NCBI GenBank assembly: GCA_032124855.1
Contig: JAQBCT010000080.1
Coordinates: 1-33,954 of the forward strand
Direction: 5' to 3'
DNA: 33,954 nt
From: DATJGR01 sp032124855
Lineage (GTDB): Bacteria; Pseudomonadota; Gammaproteobacteria; Pseudomonadales; Azotimanducaceae
Positions 1 through 7,519 of the stretch are shown in pieces (positions within the stretch are counted from its first letter, which is position 1; every line of letters begins with the position of its first letter). The position numbers and the translations under genes are program-made. Below the pieces are notes generated by a model that did not search any database, had not been told where the DNA came from, and saw only the letters and a list, made by a program, of their open reading frames with translations.

Positions 1-1
1 C

Positions 2-919
2 AGCTACGCACTGCCCGGACGCATGTTGCTGACGGGCCTATCGAACAACCGCGATCACGGCGGCCGCACCGGCATGGTGGAGTACACCAACGCAGGTGAC
101 TACGTCGCCACGCACTGGATGCCGACGGACGACGATCTCCAGGGGGCCGTGAAGACGGGCAGCTTCGCAGACGGCTATGGCTACGACGTCCGCGCGCTGC
201 CCCGCCGCAACGTCCTGGTGACCTCATCGTTCACCGGCTGGAACAACTACATGATGAACCTCGGCAAATTGATGGCCGACGCCGAGGCGATGAAGCGCAT
301 GGGCAATACCGTGGTTGTCTGGGATTTGCACACGCTGCAGCCGAAAAAGATTTTCGACGTGCCCGGCGCGCCGCTCGAGATCCGTTGCGCCTGGGGCGCC
401 AAGCACGACTACTGCTTAACGGCTACCGCACTCACGTCGAAGATCTGGCTGATCTACGAGGATGCCGCCGGTGAGTGGCAGGCCAAGGCAGTGGCCGATA
501 TCGGCGATGCCAGCAAGATTCCATTCCCGGTCGATATATCCATTGCCGCCGACGACAACTATCTGTGGGTGAACACATGGAACGACGGCCTGGTGCGACT
601 GTTCGATATCTCAGACCCGCACCAGCCCAAGCAGGTCGCCGAACAGAAGATCGGCGAGCAGGTGAATATGGTGTCGCAGAGCTGGGACGGCGAACGCGTG
701 TATTTCACCTCATCGCTGTTGGCGAACTGGGACAAGACCGCACCCCAGGGTCCCGACCTGCAGTATTTCAAGCTCTATAAATTCGACGGTAAGCAACTCA
801 CGCCGGAGTTCAGCATCGACTTCATTGCCGAGAAGCTGGGCACCCCTCACCAGATGCGCTTTGGCGCGTACGCGCTGTATGGGAAAACGCCGCCCAAGAG
901 CAATGTCACAGCGCGCTGA
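2..919 (+). CDS. mtoX: Selenium-binding protein 56 / methanethiol oxidase, C-terminal part (5' end outside window)
   Basis: This is the C-terminal two thirds of a SELENBP1/SBP56-family protein. The reading frame is open to the left edge (the residues before Met23 encode SYALPGR), so the gene starts upstream and the ATG at 23 is internal. The visible part is a WD-like/beta-propeller sequence with family phrases such as WNDGLVRLFDISDP and a C-terminal GTPHQMRFGAYALYG stretch. Characterised bacterial members (MtoX) are periplasmic copper enzymes that oxidise methanethiol to formaldehyde, hydrogen sulfide and hydrogen peroxide. The copper-site residues of the N-terminal part cannot be checked here. 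The next gene, a SCO1/SenC copper chaperone, overlaps the stop by 17 nt, which is the arrangement known for mtoX loci and supports the methanethiol oxidase role over a generic selenium-binding label. No mauG-like gene follows. Confidence 0.88.
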   Translation, partial: SYALPGRMLLTGLSNNRDHGGRTGMVEYTNAGDYVATHWMPTDDDLQGAVKTGSFADGYGYDVRALPRRNVLVTSSFTGWNNYMMNLGKLMADAEAMKRMGNTVVVWDLHTLQPKKIFDVPGAPLEIRCAWGAKHDYCLTATALTSKIWLIYEDAAGEWQAKAVADIGDASKIPFPVDISIAADDNYLWVNTWNDGLVRLFDISDPHQPKQVAEQKIGEQVNMVSQSWDGERVYFTSSLLANWDKTAPQGPDLQYFKLYKFDGKQLTPEFSIDFIAEKLGTPHQMRFGAYALYGKTPPKSNVTAR

Positions 920-1616
920 CGCGCAATCGTCCCGCAGATTCGCCGCGTGGGTCGCGCTATTGCTTACAACCCACGCGGTGGCAGCGCTTCATAACCACCC
1001 GACCGAGACCGTCCTTGCACCCGGCTATGCCGAACTGCAGTTCGCACCGCCATCGGCCGGGACGTATCAACTGCATTCACTGGGCGCAGCCGCGGACGGT
1101 GCGGTGCTGTCCAGCACTGGCGCAGCGCAGCGCCTGCACGATCTGATCGGCGAGAAGTTCACCGTGTTGAGCTTCATCTACACCACCTGCAGCGACGTCA
1201 ACGGCTGCCCGCTGGCCACGCATGTGCTGCGCGGCGTGCAGGATCGCCTGAGCGCAGATCGCCAACTGGCGGATAAGGTGCGTCTGCTGAGCGTCAGCTT
1301 CGATCCTGTGCACGACACACCCGACGTGCTGGCGATATACGGCGCGCATTTCGTGCAGCCTGGCTTCGATTGGCAGTTCCTCACCACCTCGGGTGAGACG
1401 CAGCTGGCACCGATTCTCGCCGCGTACGACCAATGGGTGCAGAAAGACTACGACGCTGATGGCCACGCCATCGGCAGCATGTCGCATATTCTGCGGGTCT
1501 ACCTGATCGACCGGCAGCGCCGCATCCGCAACATCTACAGCACTTCCTTTCTGCACGCGGACACGCTGCTCAACGATATCCGCACCGTCATGCTCGAGGA
1601 GGCGGCGCTACGCTGA
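903..1616 (+). CDS. SCO1/SenC family copper chaperone with variant CX5C motif
   Basis: A thioredoxin-fold SCO1/SenC/PrrC protein of 237 residues. I place the start at ATG 903, inside the last codons of the upstream gene, because it gives an N-terminal signal/anchor (about residues 12-29). Family landmarks are SFIYTTC, the SFDPVHDTP segment (about 132-140) and the distal copper-ligand histidine His195 in SHILRVYLID. Family members deliver copper to cupredoxin or oxidase sites in the periplasm; here the likely client is the upstream methanethiol oxidase. The cysteine pair is Cys96 and Cys102 with five residues between them (CSDVNGC), whereas canonical SCO proteins have CX3C. Whether this is a property of mtoX-linked SCO proteins or specific to this genome cannot be told from the window. 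Confidence 0.88.
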   Translation: MSQRADAQSSRRFAAWVALLLTTHAVAALHNHPTETVLAPGYAELQFAPPSAGTYQLHSLGAAADGAVLSSTGAAQRLHDLIGEKFTVLSFIYTTCSDVNGCPLATHVLRGVQDRLSADRQLADKVRLLSVSFDPVHDTPDVLAIYGAHFVQPGFDWQFLTTSGETQLAPILAAYDQWVQKDYDADGHAIGSMSHILRVYLIDRQRRIRNIYSTSFLHADTLLNDIRTVMLEEAALR

Positions 1617-2816
1617 AGCGGGCGCGGGCGCGTTGCCGCGCAGTCGCAACCAAGCTAGGCCGCCAGCCATCGTCAAGAGCAGCGGTATCGGCGCCCACAT
1701 GAGCACATCCCAGTCGTAGCGATAGACGATGACGCCCGCCAGCATGGAACCCATCGCGGAGACACCAAATACGCTGAACTCGTTCACGGCCTGCGCCTTG
1801 AATCGTTCAGCGGGACGGTACGTTTCCACCAGCAGCGAAGTGCCGCCGATGTAGAGAAAGTTCCAGCCGAGACCCAGCATCACCAGCGCCAGCCAGTAGT
1901 GCATCAGCTCATTTCCCTGCAAACCCGCCGTGACGGTTGCCGCCATGGCGACGACGCCTGCTTCCATGATCCGGCGCGCACCAAAGCGAGTGATGAGAAA
2001 TCCCGATATCAGGGACGGCAGGTACATTGCCATGACGTGGCTGCGAATCACCCAGCCCGTGTCTTCCAGCGAGAATCCATGTCCAACATGCATGCTGAGG
2101 GGTGTGGCCGTCATGATCAACGTCATGATTCCCCAGGCCACCATCCCGCCAGTCACCGCAACCAGAAACAGCGGCTGCGTCACAATGTCGCGCAGCGCTC
2201 GCGCGGCCTCGGACGGCGCCCGTGCATCAGCAGCGGCAGCATCTTGCTGGTCGATGCTCGTCGGCGCCAAACCAGCCAGCAGCACGAACGCGCAGGCTTG
2301 CAGCGCCGCAATGGCCAGCATGGCGGCAATGAAAGGCTGCTCCGGGAACCAGATGCTCGACGAAGTGGCGATATAGGGCCCGAGGAATGCCCCGCCTATG
2401 GCCCCCAGCAGTACGGTCGATATCGCCTTTGGCGCCGCCGCGCCCGCGACGCTTTCGGCCGCGGCAAAGCGATACTGCTGAACGAACGCGACATTGATGC
2501 CGTAGCAGCCCACACCCAGGCAAAACAGTGCAAAGCTGGCGACGTGCAGCGCGTAGGCCGCGATCAGTCCCGCGCCGATTGCAATCGAGGCACCGATCAT
2601 GAAGCCCAAGCGGCGGCCGATCAGGCGCATCAGGTACGCTGCCAGCAGCGTCGAAAGTGCCGTGCCGATCACCATGATGGACAGCGGCAGCGTGGCCCAT
2701 GCCGGGGCAGGGGCCAGGTCCGTACCGATGATTCCGCCGAGGGTAATCAGCACAACCGAGCCGCTGACCGCAATCAGCTGACAGAGAAATAGAATCGCCA
2801 GGTTTCGATAGTTCAT
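1608..2816 (-). CDS. Major facilitator superfamily transporter
   Basis: A 402-residue, very hydrophobic protein with about twelve predicted membrane segments. The first is residues 6-30. A motif-A-like loop, MRLIGRRLGF, follows segment 2 (about residues 63-72), which identifies the major facilitator superfamily. A hydrophilic central loop near residues 192-206 separates the two six-helix halves, as usual. Substrate cannot be read from the sequence; drug or metabolite export is typical of this size class. The gene converges on the SCO gene and overlaps its 3' end by 9 nt, so the two are transcribed towards each other and are probably unrelated in function. The start ATG is 187 nt from the divergent deaD start. 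Confidence 0.85.
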   Translation of the reverse strand: MNYRNLAILFLCQLIAVSGSVVLITLGGIIGTDLAPAPAWATLPLSIMVIGTALSTLLAAYLMRLIGRRLGFMIGASIAIGAGLIAAYALHVASFALFCLGVGCYGINVAFVQQYRFAAAESVAGAAAPKAISTVLLGAIGGAFLGPYIATSSSIWFPEQPFIAAMLAIAALQACAFVLLAGLAPTSIDQQDAAAADARAPSEAARALRDIVTQPLFLVAVTGGMVAWGIMTLIMTATPLSMHVGHGFSLEDTGWVIRSHVMAMYLPSLISGFLITRFGARRIMEAGVVAMAATVTAGLQGNELMHYWLALVMLGLGWNFLYIGGTSLLVETYRPAERFKAQAVNEFSVFGVSAMGSMLAGVIVYRYDWDVLMWAPIPLLLTMAGGLAWLRLRGNAPAPASA

Positions 2817-2953
2817 GCCGGTCTCGTCCCGCTGCGGCGCGTGGCAGGTGCGTCATCGACCATCAATGCTCGCGATTGGCCACAAAACGCGAAACAATGC
2901 GCCCGCCAGATCTGACATACAACGTGGCATACGACCAGGAAATGCAGCGCACC

Positions 2954-3007
2954 ATGATTAACTTCCCCCACGACACACCCAACGCCTCGTTGCGGATGAC
3001 GCAATGA
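2954..3007 (+). CDS. Possible 17-codon leader ORF overlapping the deaD start
   Basis: A short ORF (MINFPHDTPNASLRMTQ) starts at ATG 2954 and stops with a TGA that overlaps the deaD start in an ATGA arrangement. An in-frame ATG at 2942 would add four residues. An AGGA lies about 11 nt upstream of ATG 2954. The deaD start itself has only a weak Shine-Dalgarno-like GGA, so translation of the helicase could be coupled to this leader. Cold-shock helicase genes in enterobacteria are known to be controlled through long 5' leaders. The ORF is short enough to be accidental, so this is a suggestion only. Confidence 0.2.
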   Translation: MINFPHDTPNASLRMTQ

Positions 3008-4773
3008 GTGACTCCAAACCCGCGACATTTGCCGACTTCGGATTGCTGCCCGAGGTGCTGGCCGCGGTGAACGACGTCGGCTACGAAACGCCCACGCCCA
3101 TTCAGACACCCACCATTGGGCATCTATTGGCCGGACGCGACGTGGTGGGACAGGCGCAGACCGGCACCGGCAAGACTGCGGCGTTCGCGTTGCCCTTGCT
3201 GTCGCGGCTGGATCTCGCGAAGACCGAGCCGCAGGTTCTCGTGCTGACGCCAACCCGGGAACTGGCCATCCAGGTGGCCGAAGCATTTCAAACCTACGCA
3301 AGTCATCTGCGCGGCTTCCACGTGCTGCCGATCTACGGGGGGCAGGACTACGCCATTCAGTTGCGGCAGCTCAAACGCGGGGTCCATGTCATCGTCGGCA
3401 CACCCGGTCGTCTGATGGATCACATGCGCCGCGGCACGCTGAAATTGAGCAGCCTGAAAACAGTGGTTCTCGACGAAGCAGACGAGATGCTGCGGATGGG
3501 GTTCATCGAAGATGTCGAATGGATCCTGTCGCAGACACCGCCTCAGCGTCAGGTAGCGCTGTTCTCCGCGACGATGCCGGCGGTGATCCGGCGCATCGCG
3601 CAGCAGCATCTGAAAGATCCAGCTGAAGTGACCATTCGACTGCGCACCACAACCGCCGAGACGATCCGGCAGCGTTACTGGATTGTCACCGGCGTGCACA
3701 AGCTGGATGCGTTGACCCGCTTACTCGAAACAGAACCGTTCGACGCGGTGCTGGTATTCGTGCGTACGCGCATTGCTGCAGTGGAACTTGCGGATCGGCT
3801 GCAGGCGCGCGGCTATGCCGCCGCCGCGCTGAATGGGGACATGCCGCAGAAGCAGCGCGAACAGACCATTGCCCGACTCAAAGCCAACAACCTCGACATT
3901 CTGGTGGCCACCGATGTGGCAGCGCGCGGGCTGGATGTGGAACGCATCAGTCATGTCGTGAATTTCGATATTCCCAACGACACTGAAGCCTATGTGCACC
4001 GCATCGGCAGAACGGGCCGCGCAGGACGCAGCGGTGAAGCGATTCTGTTCGTGGCGCCGCGCGAGCGACACTTGCTGCGCGCCATCGAGAAAGCGACGCG
4101 GCAGCAGATCGAGTTGATGGAGCTGCCGTCTGCGGAGATGGTGAACGACAAACGCATCGCCAAGTTCACGCAACGCATCACCGACACGCTGGCGACACGC
4201 GACCTGGAATTTTTCCGCGAAATCATCTCGCGTTACCAGCAGCAGCACGACGCCGAGCCTGTTGATATTGCCGCCGCACTGGCCATGATCGCCCAGGGCG
4301 ACAAGCCGCTGCTCGTAAAAGACATCATCACGCGCGAAAAGGCATTCCCGCGCGACACGCCAGCAAGACACGAGAAGAAGCCGCCGCGTGAGGGAACGCG
4401 GGCGCCGCGCGGCACGTCGGCAAAGCTGCCACCCGGAACGGGCTTGGACGTATTCCGCGTTGAAGTAGGCCGCAGCCACGGGATGGAAGCGCGCAACCTT
4501 GTCGGTGCCATTGCCAACGAAGCGGGCGTTGCCAGCGCACACATCGGTCGCATCGAAATTTTTGATGAACACAGCACTGTCGAATTGCCCGAAGGGATGC
4601 CGAAGGATATTTTCAAGCTGCTGAAGAAAGTCTGGGTATCCGGACAGCAACTGCAGATCAGCCGGCTCGGCAGTGGTACGAGCTCTCCAAAACGCGGCTT
4701 GCAGGCCGGCGAGAAGCCGAGCAAGATTCGTCCGCGCACAACCAAACGAGATCTCAAAGGAGGCAAACCATGA
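3004..4773 (+). CDS. deaD: ATP-dependent DEAD-box RNA helicase DeaD/CsdA
   Basis: A 589-residue cytoplasmic RNA helicase with every DEAD-box landmark. These are the Q motif (TPTPIQ, about 30-35), motif I AQTGTGKT (51-58), PTREL, TPGRL, DEAD at 157-160, SAT, and motif VI HRIGRTGR (332-339). The C-terminal DbpA-type RNA-binding domain lies at about residues 477-550, followed by a basic tail rich in Lys and Arg. E. coli DeaD is 629 residues with the same layout. The protein unwinds RNA during ribosome assembly and mRNA decay, particularly in the cold. It is divergent from the MFS gene. The start has a weak ribosome binding site and overlaps a short upstream ORF. The name deaD fits better than the shorter RhlE or RhlB because of the DbpA domain. 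Confidence 0.95.
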   Translation: MSDSKPATFADFGLLPEVLAAVNDVGYETPTPIQTPTIGHLLAGRDVVGQAQTGTGKTAAFALPLLSRLDLAKTEPQVLVLTPTRELAIQVAEAFQTYASHLRGFHVLPIYGGQDYAIQLRQLKRGVHVIVGTPGRLMDHMRRGTLKLSSLKTVVLDEADEMLRMGFIEDVEWILSQTPPQRQVALFSATMPAVIRRIAQQHLKDPAEVTIRLRTTTAETIRQRYWIVTGVHKLDALTRLLETEPFDAVLVFVRTRIAAVELADRLQARGYAAAALNGDMPQKQREQTIARLKANNLDILVATDVAARGLDVERISHVVNFDIPNDTEAYVHRIGRTGRAGRSGEAILFVAPRERHLLRAIEKATRQQIELMELPSAEMVNDKRIAKFTQRITDTLATRDLEFFREIISRYQQQHDAEPVDIAAALAMIAQGDKPLLVKDIITREKAFPRDTPARHEKKPPREGTRAPRGTSAKLPPGTGLDVFRVEVGRSHGMEARNLVGAIANEAGVASAHIGRIEIFDEHSTVELPEGMPKDIFKLLKKVWVSGQQLQISRLGSGTSSPKRGLQAGEKPSKIRPRTTKRDLKGGKP

Positions 4774-4811
4774 ATGCATCAACGTTCATCCAACGCGGGG
4801 TGGATCGGTAA
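4770..4811 (+). other. Thirteen-codon ORF with perfect Shine-Dalgarno, coupled to deaD stop
   Basis: Positions 4758-4763 read AGGAGG, six nt before an ATG (4770) that overlaps the deaD stop as ATGA. The resulting ORF (MNASTFIQRGVDR) ends with TAA after 13 codons. The Shine-Dalgarno may be accidental, because it is also the codons for the Gly-Gly of the basic DeaD tail. It may equally be the remains of a coupled downstream gene that has been lost. No longer reading frame continues from it. Confidence 0.2.
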
Positions 4812-4980
4812 ACGAAGGCAGTCTCGGACGCAGTCGGTGAGTTGATCTCCTTCCTCTTCCCTCCCCTCCACTCCACTCCGCTCGGTAGCTACCGGGCTCT
4901 CCGAATTTCGGAAGCTCATGAACATCATTCTGATCGGCGTGCCATAGCGGCGCACCGACAGATTTTATGAAGGGTTTTCG
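4812..4980 (+). other. deaD-rsgA intergenic region with pyrimidine tract and palindromes
   Basis: This non-coding gap contains an uninterrupted 24-nt pyrimidine run at 4846-4869. A perfect 12-bp palindrome, CGGTAGCTACCG, lies at 4883-4894, and an interrupted palindrome, TCCGA-ATT-TCGGA, at 4900-4912. None is followed by a T run on the plus strand, so this is not a typical intrinsic terminator. The GAAGGG just before 4981 is the ribosome binding site of rsgA. An apparent minus-strand ORF across this stretch has no recognisable protein features. Confidence 0.4.
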
Positions 4981-6036
4981 ATGACAGATTCGACTGGTTT
5001 GGGCCGCCTCGGCTGGCGGCAGTTCTTCCAACAACAGCTCTCGCTGGATGAAACGGCGCAGTCCCGCCCGGCGCGCGTACTGGTGGTGCAACGCAGTGGG
5101 ATTACCGTGGCCGATACCAATGGCGAACGGCACCTCCCGCTGGGCGGCAAATGGTTCACGCTGCCAACGGAGCAGCGTCCCACGGTGGGTGACTGGGTGC
5201 TGCTTAATCCGTCCGGCGATACGGTGCTGCGCGTACTGGAGCGCAGCAGCGTATTCACCCGGGTGGCTGCCGGGGAGAAGACAGATCTGCAGGTGATCGC
5301 CGCCAACGTGGATACGCTGTTCGTGGTGACGTCCTGCAACGAGGAGTTCAATGCGTCACGCTTGGAGCGCTACCTCGCGCTCGCCATTGAGGCGGGTGTG
5401 GAACCGGTGGTGATTCTGACCAAGGCGGACTTGGCGCCCGACCCGGAAATATTCATCGCGGCGACTCACAAGGTGCGCAAGAGCGTCGCCGTGGAGTGCA
5501 TCAACGCGCTTGCCTTCGACAACCTCAAAGGCGTTCGTGCATGGTGTCTGGCGGGACACACTGTCGCCATGGTGGGCTCGTCAGGCGTGGGCAAATCGAC
5601 GTTGCTCAATAGCCTGATCGGCGCGGACGTGCAATCCACCGGTGGTATTCGCGAAGACGATGCGAAGGGTCGACACACGACCTCGCACCGTTCGCTGCAT
5701 CTGCTTCCCGGGGGTGGCCTGCTGCTCGACTCGCCCGGGATGCGGGAACTGAAGATTGCCGACATGGAAGCGGGCGTCAGCGAGATGTTCGACGATGTCA
5801 CAACACTCGCTGCGAGCTGCCGTTTCGGTGATTGTGCGCACGCGGATGAACCCGGCTGCGCGGTTCGGGCCGCCATCGAGGCGGGCACCTTCGACGAACG
5901 GCGCTTGATGAATTACCAGAAACTACTGCGTGAGCAGGCGCGGCATTCGGAGAGCATCGCGCAGCAGCGCCATCGCACGCGTCAATTCGCGCGGCACGTC
6001 AAGCGCGTGGCAGAAGAGAAGCACAAGCGCCCCTGA
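4981..6036 (+). CDS. rsgA: Ribosome small-subunit-dependent GTPase A (RsgA/YjeQ)
   Basis: A 351-residue circularly permuted GTPase acting in late 30S ribosome maturation, where it couples GTP hydrolysis to release of RbfA and subunit checking. The G motifs occur in the permuted order expected for the family: G4 TKAD at 147-150, G1 GSSGVGKS at 199-206, and G3 DSPG at 250-253. The N-terminal part is an OB fold (about 30-105). The C-terminal zinc finger has Cys280, Cys285, His287 and Cys293. Length matches E. coli YjeQ (350). The start ATG follows a GAAGGG ribosome binding site. The gene follows deaD in the same direction, both being ribosome-assembly genes, but with a gap of about 200 nt. Confidence 0.96.
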   Translation: MTDSTGLGRLGWRQFFQQQLSLDETAQSRPARVLVVQRSGITVADTNGERHLPLGGKWFTLPTEQRPTVGDWVLLNPSGDTVLRVLERSSVFTRVAAGEKTDLQVIAANVDTLFVVTSCNEEFNASRLERYLALAIEAGVEPVVILTKADLAPDPEIFIAATHKVRKSVAVECINALAFDNLKGVRAWCLAGHTVAMVGSSGVGKSTLLNSLIGADVQSTGGIREDDAKGRHTTSHRSLHLLPGGGLLLDSPGMRELKIADMEAGVSEMFDDVTTLAASCRFGDCAHADEPGCAVRAAIEAGTFDERRLMNYQKLLREQARHSESIAQQRHRTRQFARHVKRVAEEKHKRP

Positions 6037-6055
6037 CGCGCGCCCTGCATGGCCA

Positions 6056-6436
6056 TCAACGCCGCTGCCGCACGACCATGACTTCGTAGCGACCGCGTGG
6101 GCCAATAAAGGCCGAAGCAAGCCAGGACGTGATGCTGACTACCATCGCGCCGAACAGCGCCGCCCAGAAGCCGCTCAACCGGAAGCCGTCGAGCATGGCG
6201 GCGACCAGCCCGAACATGCCCGCATTGACCACCAGAATGAACAAACCCAACGTGACCAACGTAACGGGAATCGTCAGCAGCAATGCCACCGGCCGGATCA
6301 CCGCATTGACGATACCCAGCAGCAGCGCCCCGAAGATCAGCGTGCCTATGCCGCTGATGGAGACCCCGGCCACCAGCACCGATGCGACCCACAATCCCAA
6401 TGCAGTGATGGCAAGGCGAACTAGAAATCCACTCAT
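6056..6436 (-). CDS. YvlD-type (phage holin family 4) small membrane protein
   Basis: A 126-residue membrane protein with four predicted helices. It matches the YvlD/'phage holin family' pattern: a short N-terminus, the LLGIVNAVIRPV segment after the second helix, LTIPVTLVTLGLF, and a final helix. Despite the family label, these are chromosomal inner-membrane proteins and most have no lytic role; the function is unknown. I chose ATG 6436 rather than the longer frame from 6487, because it overlaps the stop of the upstream lipoprotein gene as ATGA, the usual sign of translational coupling. The gene runs towards rsgA, with 19 nt between the two ends. Confidence 0.8.
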   Translation of the reverse strand: MSGFLVRLAITALGLWVASVLVAGVSISGIGTLIFGALLLGIVNAVIRPVALLLTIPVTLVTLGLFILVVNAGMFGLVAAMLDGFRLSGFWAALFGAMVVSITSWLASAFIGPRGRYEVMVVRQRR

Positions 6437-7416
6437 GGTGACGGATACACCTGATCGAAGTCGTGTTTGATACTGACCACCACCCACTCGCGCGCGAAGG
6501 CGGTCTGCAGAATTTCCTGCGCGCCCGCATCGTATTGATACTCTCGCGCTGCGTCGTCGTGGTGCACCAGGATGTCGAGGCTCGGCCCAACGCGGTCGTC
6601 AGTGTAGGTGAGCATCGCCAGATCGCCATCTGAATTGCCGACAGCCAGCAATGGGCGGCCGCCGATAAGTGCCTCGATGTTGGTTACTTTCGTGGTTTCG
6701 TTGTTGAAGCTTTCGATCTCTGGCAAACGCATTACCACACTGGCGCCGTCCGCCGTATCGCCGTACTTCAGTTTCCAGCGCGTACCGATGACCTGCTCAG
6801 GTGGAATGCCGTAGACATCCGCCGCAAGCGCGCGCGTGAAGTCGACGAAACCGCCAGTCACAACAAACGTTTTGAATGCGTGCGCCCGCAGGTACGTCAG
6901 CAGTTGCAGCATCGGCAGATAAACCAGCGTTTCATAACGGCGTTCGCGCACCGGATGCTGCGCCTGCGCCAGCCATTGCCGGGCGATCGCTCGATAATCT
7001 TCCTGTGTCATGCCGGTTTCGACGAGCGCGGCTGCTGCGAGCAGTTCGCGTTCCGACAACGTGCCCAGCGCCGCCGGGCCACCACTCATGATCGCCTTGA
7101 TCGCGGGCATCTTGGCCCACTCGGGATGGCTGGGTGCCAGCGCCTTGATCCGGTCGATGATGAATGCGATGGGGAAGTAAAGCGGGCGTTCCGACCACAA
7201 CGTGCCGTCGTTGTCGAATACCGCGATCCGCAGCGCGGGTTCGACATAGTCACTACCGCCCGGGGTGGTCACCGCAGTGACAAATGCAATGATCTTCTGC
7301 TTCGCCGCGCCGTCGGACCACGCCGGCATCGGATCAGTGCCCGCCGGCGCCGTGGCAGTGGCGCAACCGGTCAGCACGAACGTGAGTGTGAGAACGAAGT
7401 GGGGCAGCTTTTTCAA
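6433..7416 (-). CDS. HAD-superfamily phosphatase-like lipoprotein
   Basis: A 327-residue haloacid-dehalogenase-fold protein with a lipoprotein signal. The N-terminus MKKLPHFVLTLTFVLTGC ends in a lipobox with Cys18. HAD motif I is FDNDGTLW with nucleophile Asp68 and acid Asp70. A TGG stretch (motif II type) and a C-terminal GNSDGDLAML (motif IV type) follow, as in phosphoserine-phosphatase-like members. The start is a TTG at 7416, preceded by AGGTG at a suitable distance. The frame stays open far upstream, but that extension runs antisense to the permease gene and lacks a signal sequence, so I reject it. The protein is probably an outer-membrane- or periplasm-anchored phosphatase; the substrate is unknown. 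It is coupled to the YvlD-type gene. Confidence 0.82.
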   Translation of the reverse strand: MKKLPHFVLTLTFVLTGCATATAPAGTDPMPAWSDGAAKQKIIAFVTAVTTPGGSDYVEPALRIAVFDNDGTLWSERPLYFPIAFIIDRIKALAPSHPEWAKMPAIKAIMSGGPAALGTLSERELLAAAALVETGMTQEDYRAIARQWLAQAQHPVRERRYETLVYLPMLQLLTYLRAHAFKTFVVTGGFVDFTRALAADVYGIPPEQVIGTRWKLKYGDTADGASVVMRLPEIESFNNETTKVTNIEALIGGRPLLAVGNSDGDLAMLTYTDDRVGPSLDILVHHDDAAREYQYDAGAQEILQTAFAREWVVVSIKHDFDQVYPSP

Positions 7417-7519
7417 CTGTTGGGCACCTGATTTTCGATGCACGGCAATGTAACGCGAATCAGCCGCCGCGCCGAGCGCCGTGGTAGCTTGCCAGACCAC
7501 ATCGACTTCACGCAGATCT

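Noticed and set aside
1899..2792. Long plus-strand open frame across the MFS gene
   Set aside because: It is the antisense shadow of a clear transporter gene and has a low-complexity Arg/Gln/His-rich translation.
4786..5133. Minus-strand ORF over the deaD-rsgA gap
   Set aside because: Half of it is antisense to rsgA, and the translation has no protein-like features or plausible ribosome binding site.
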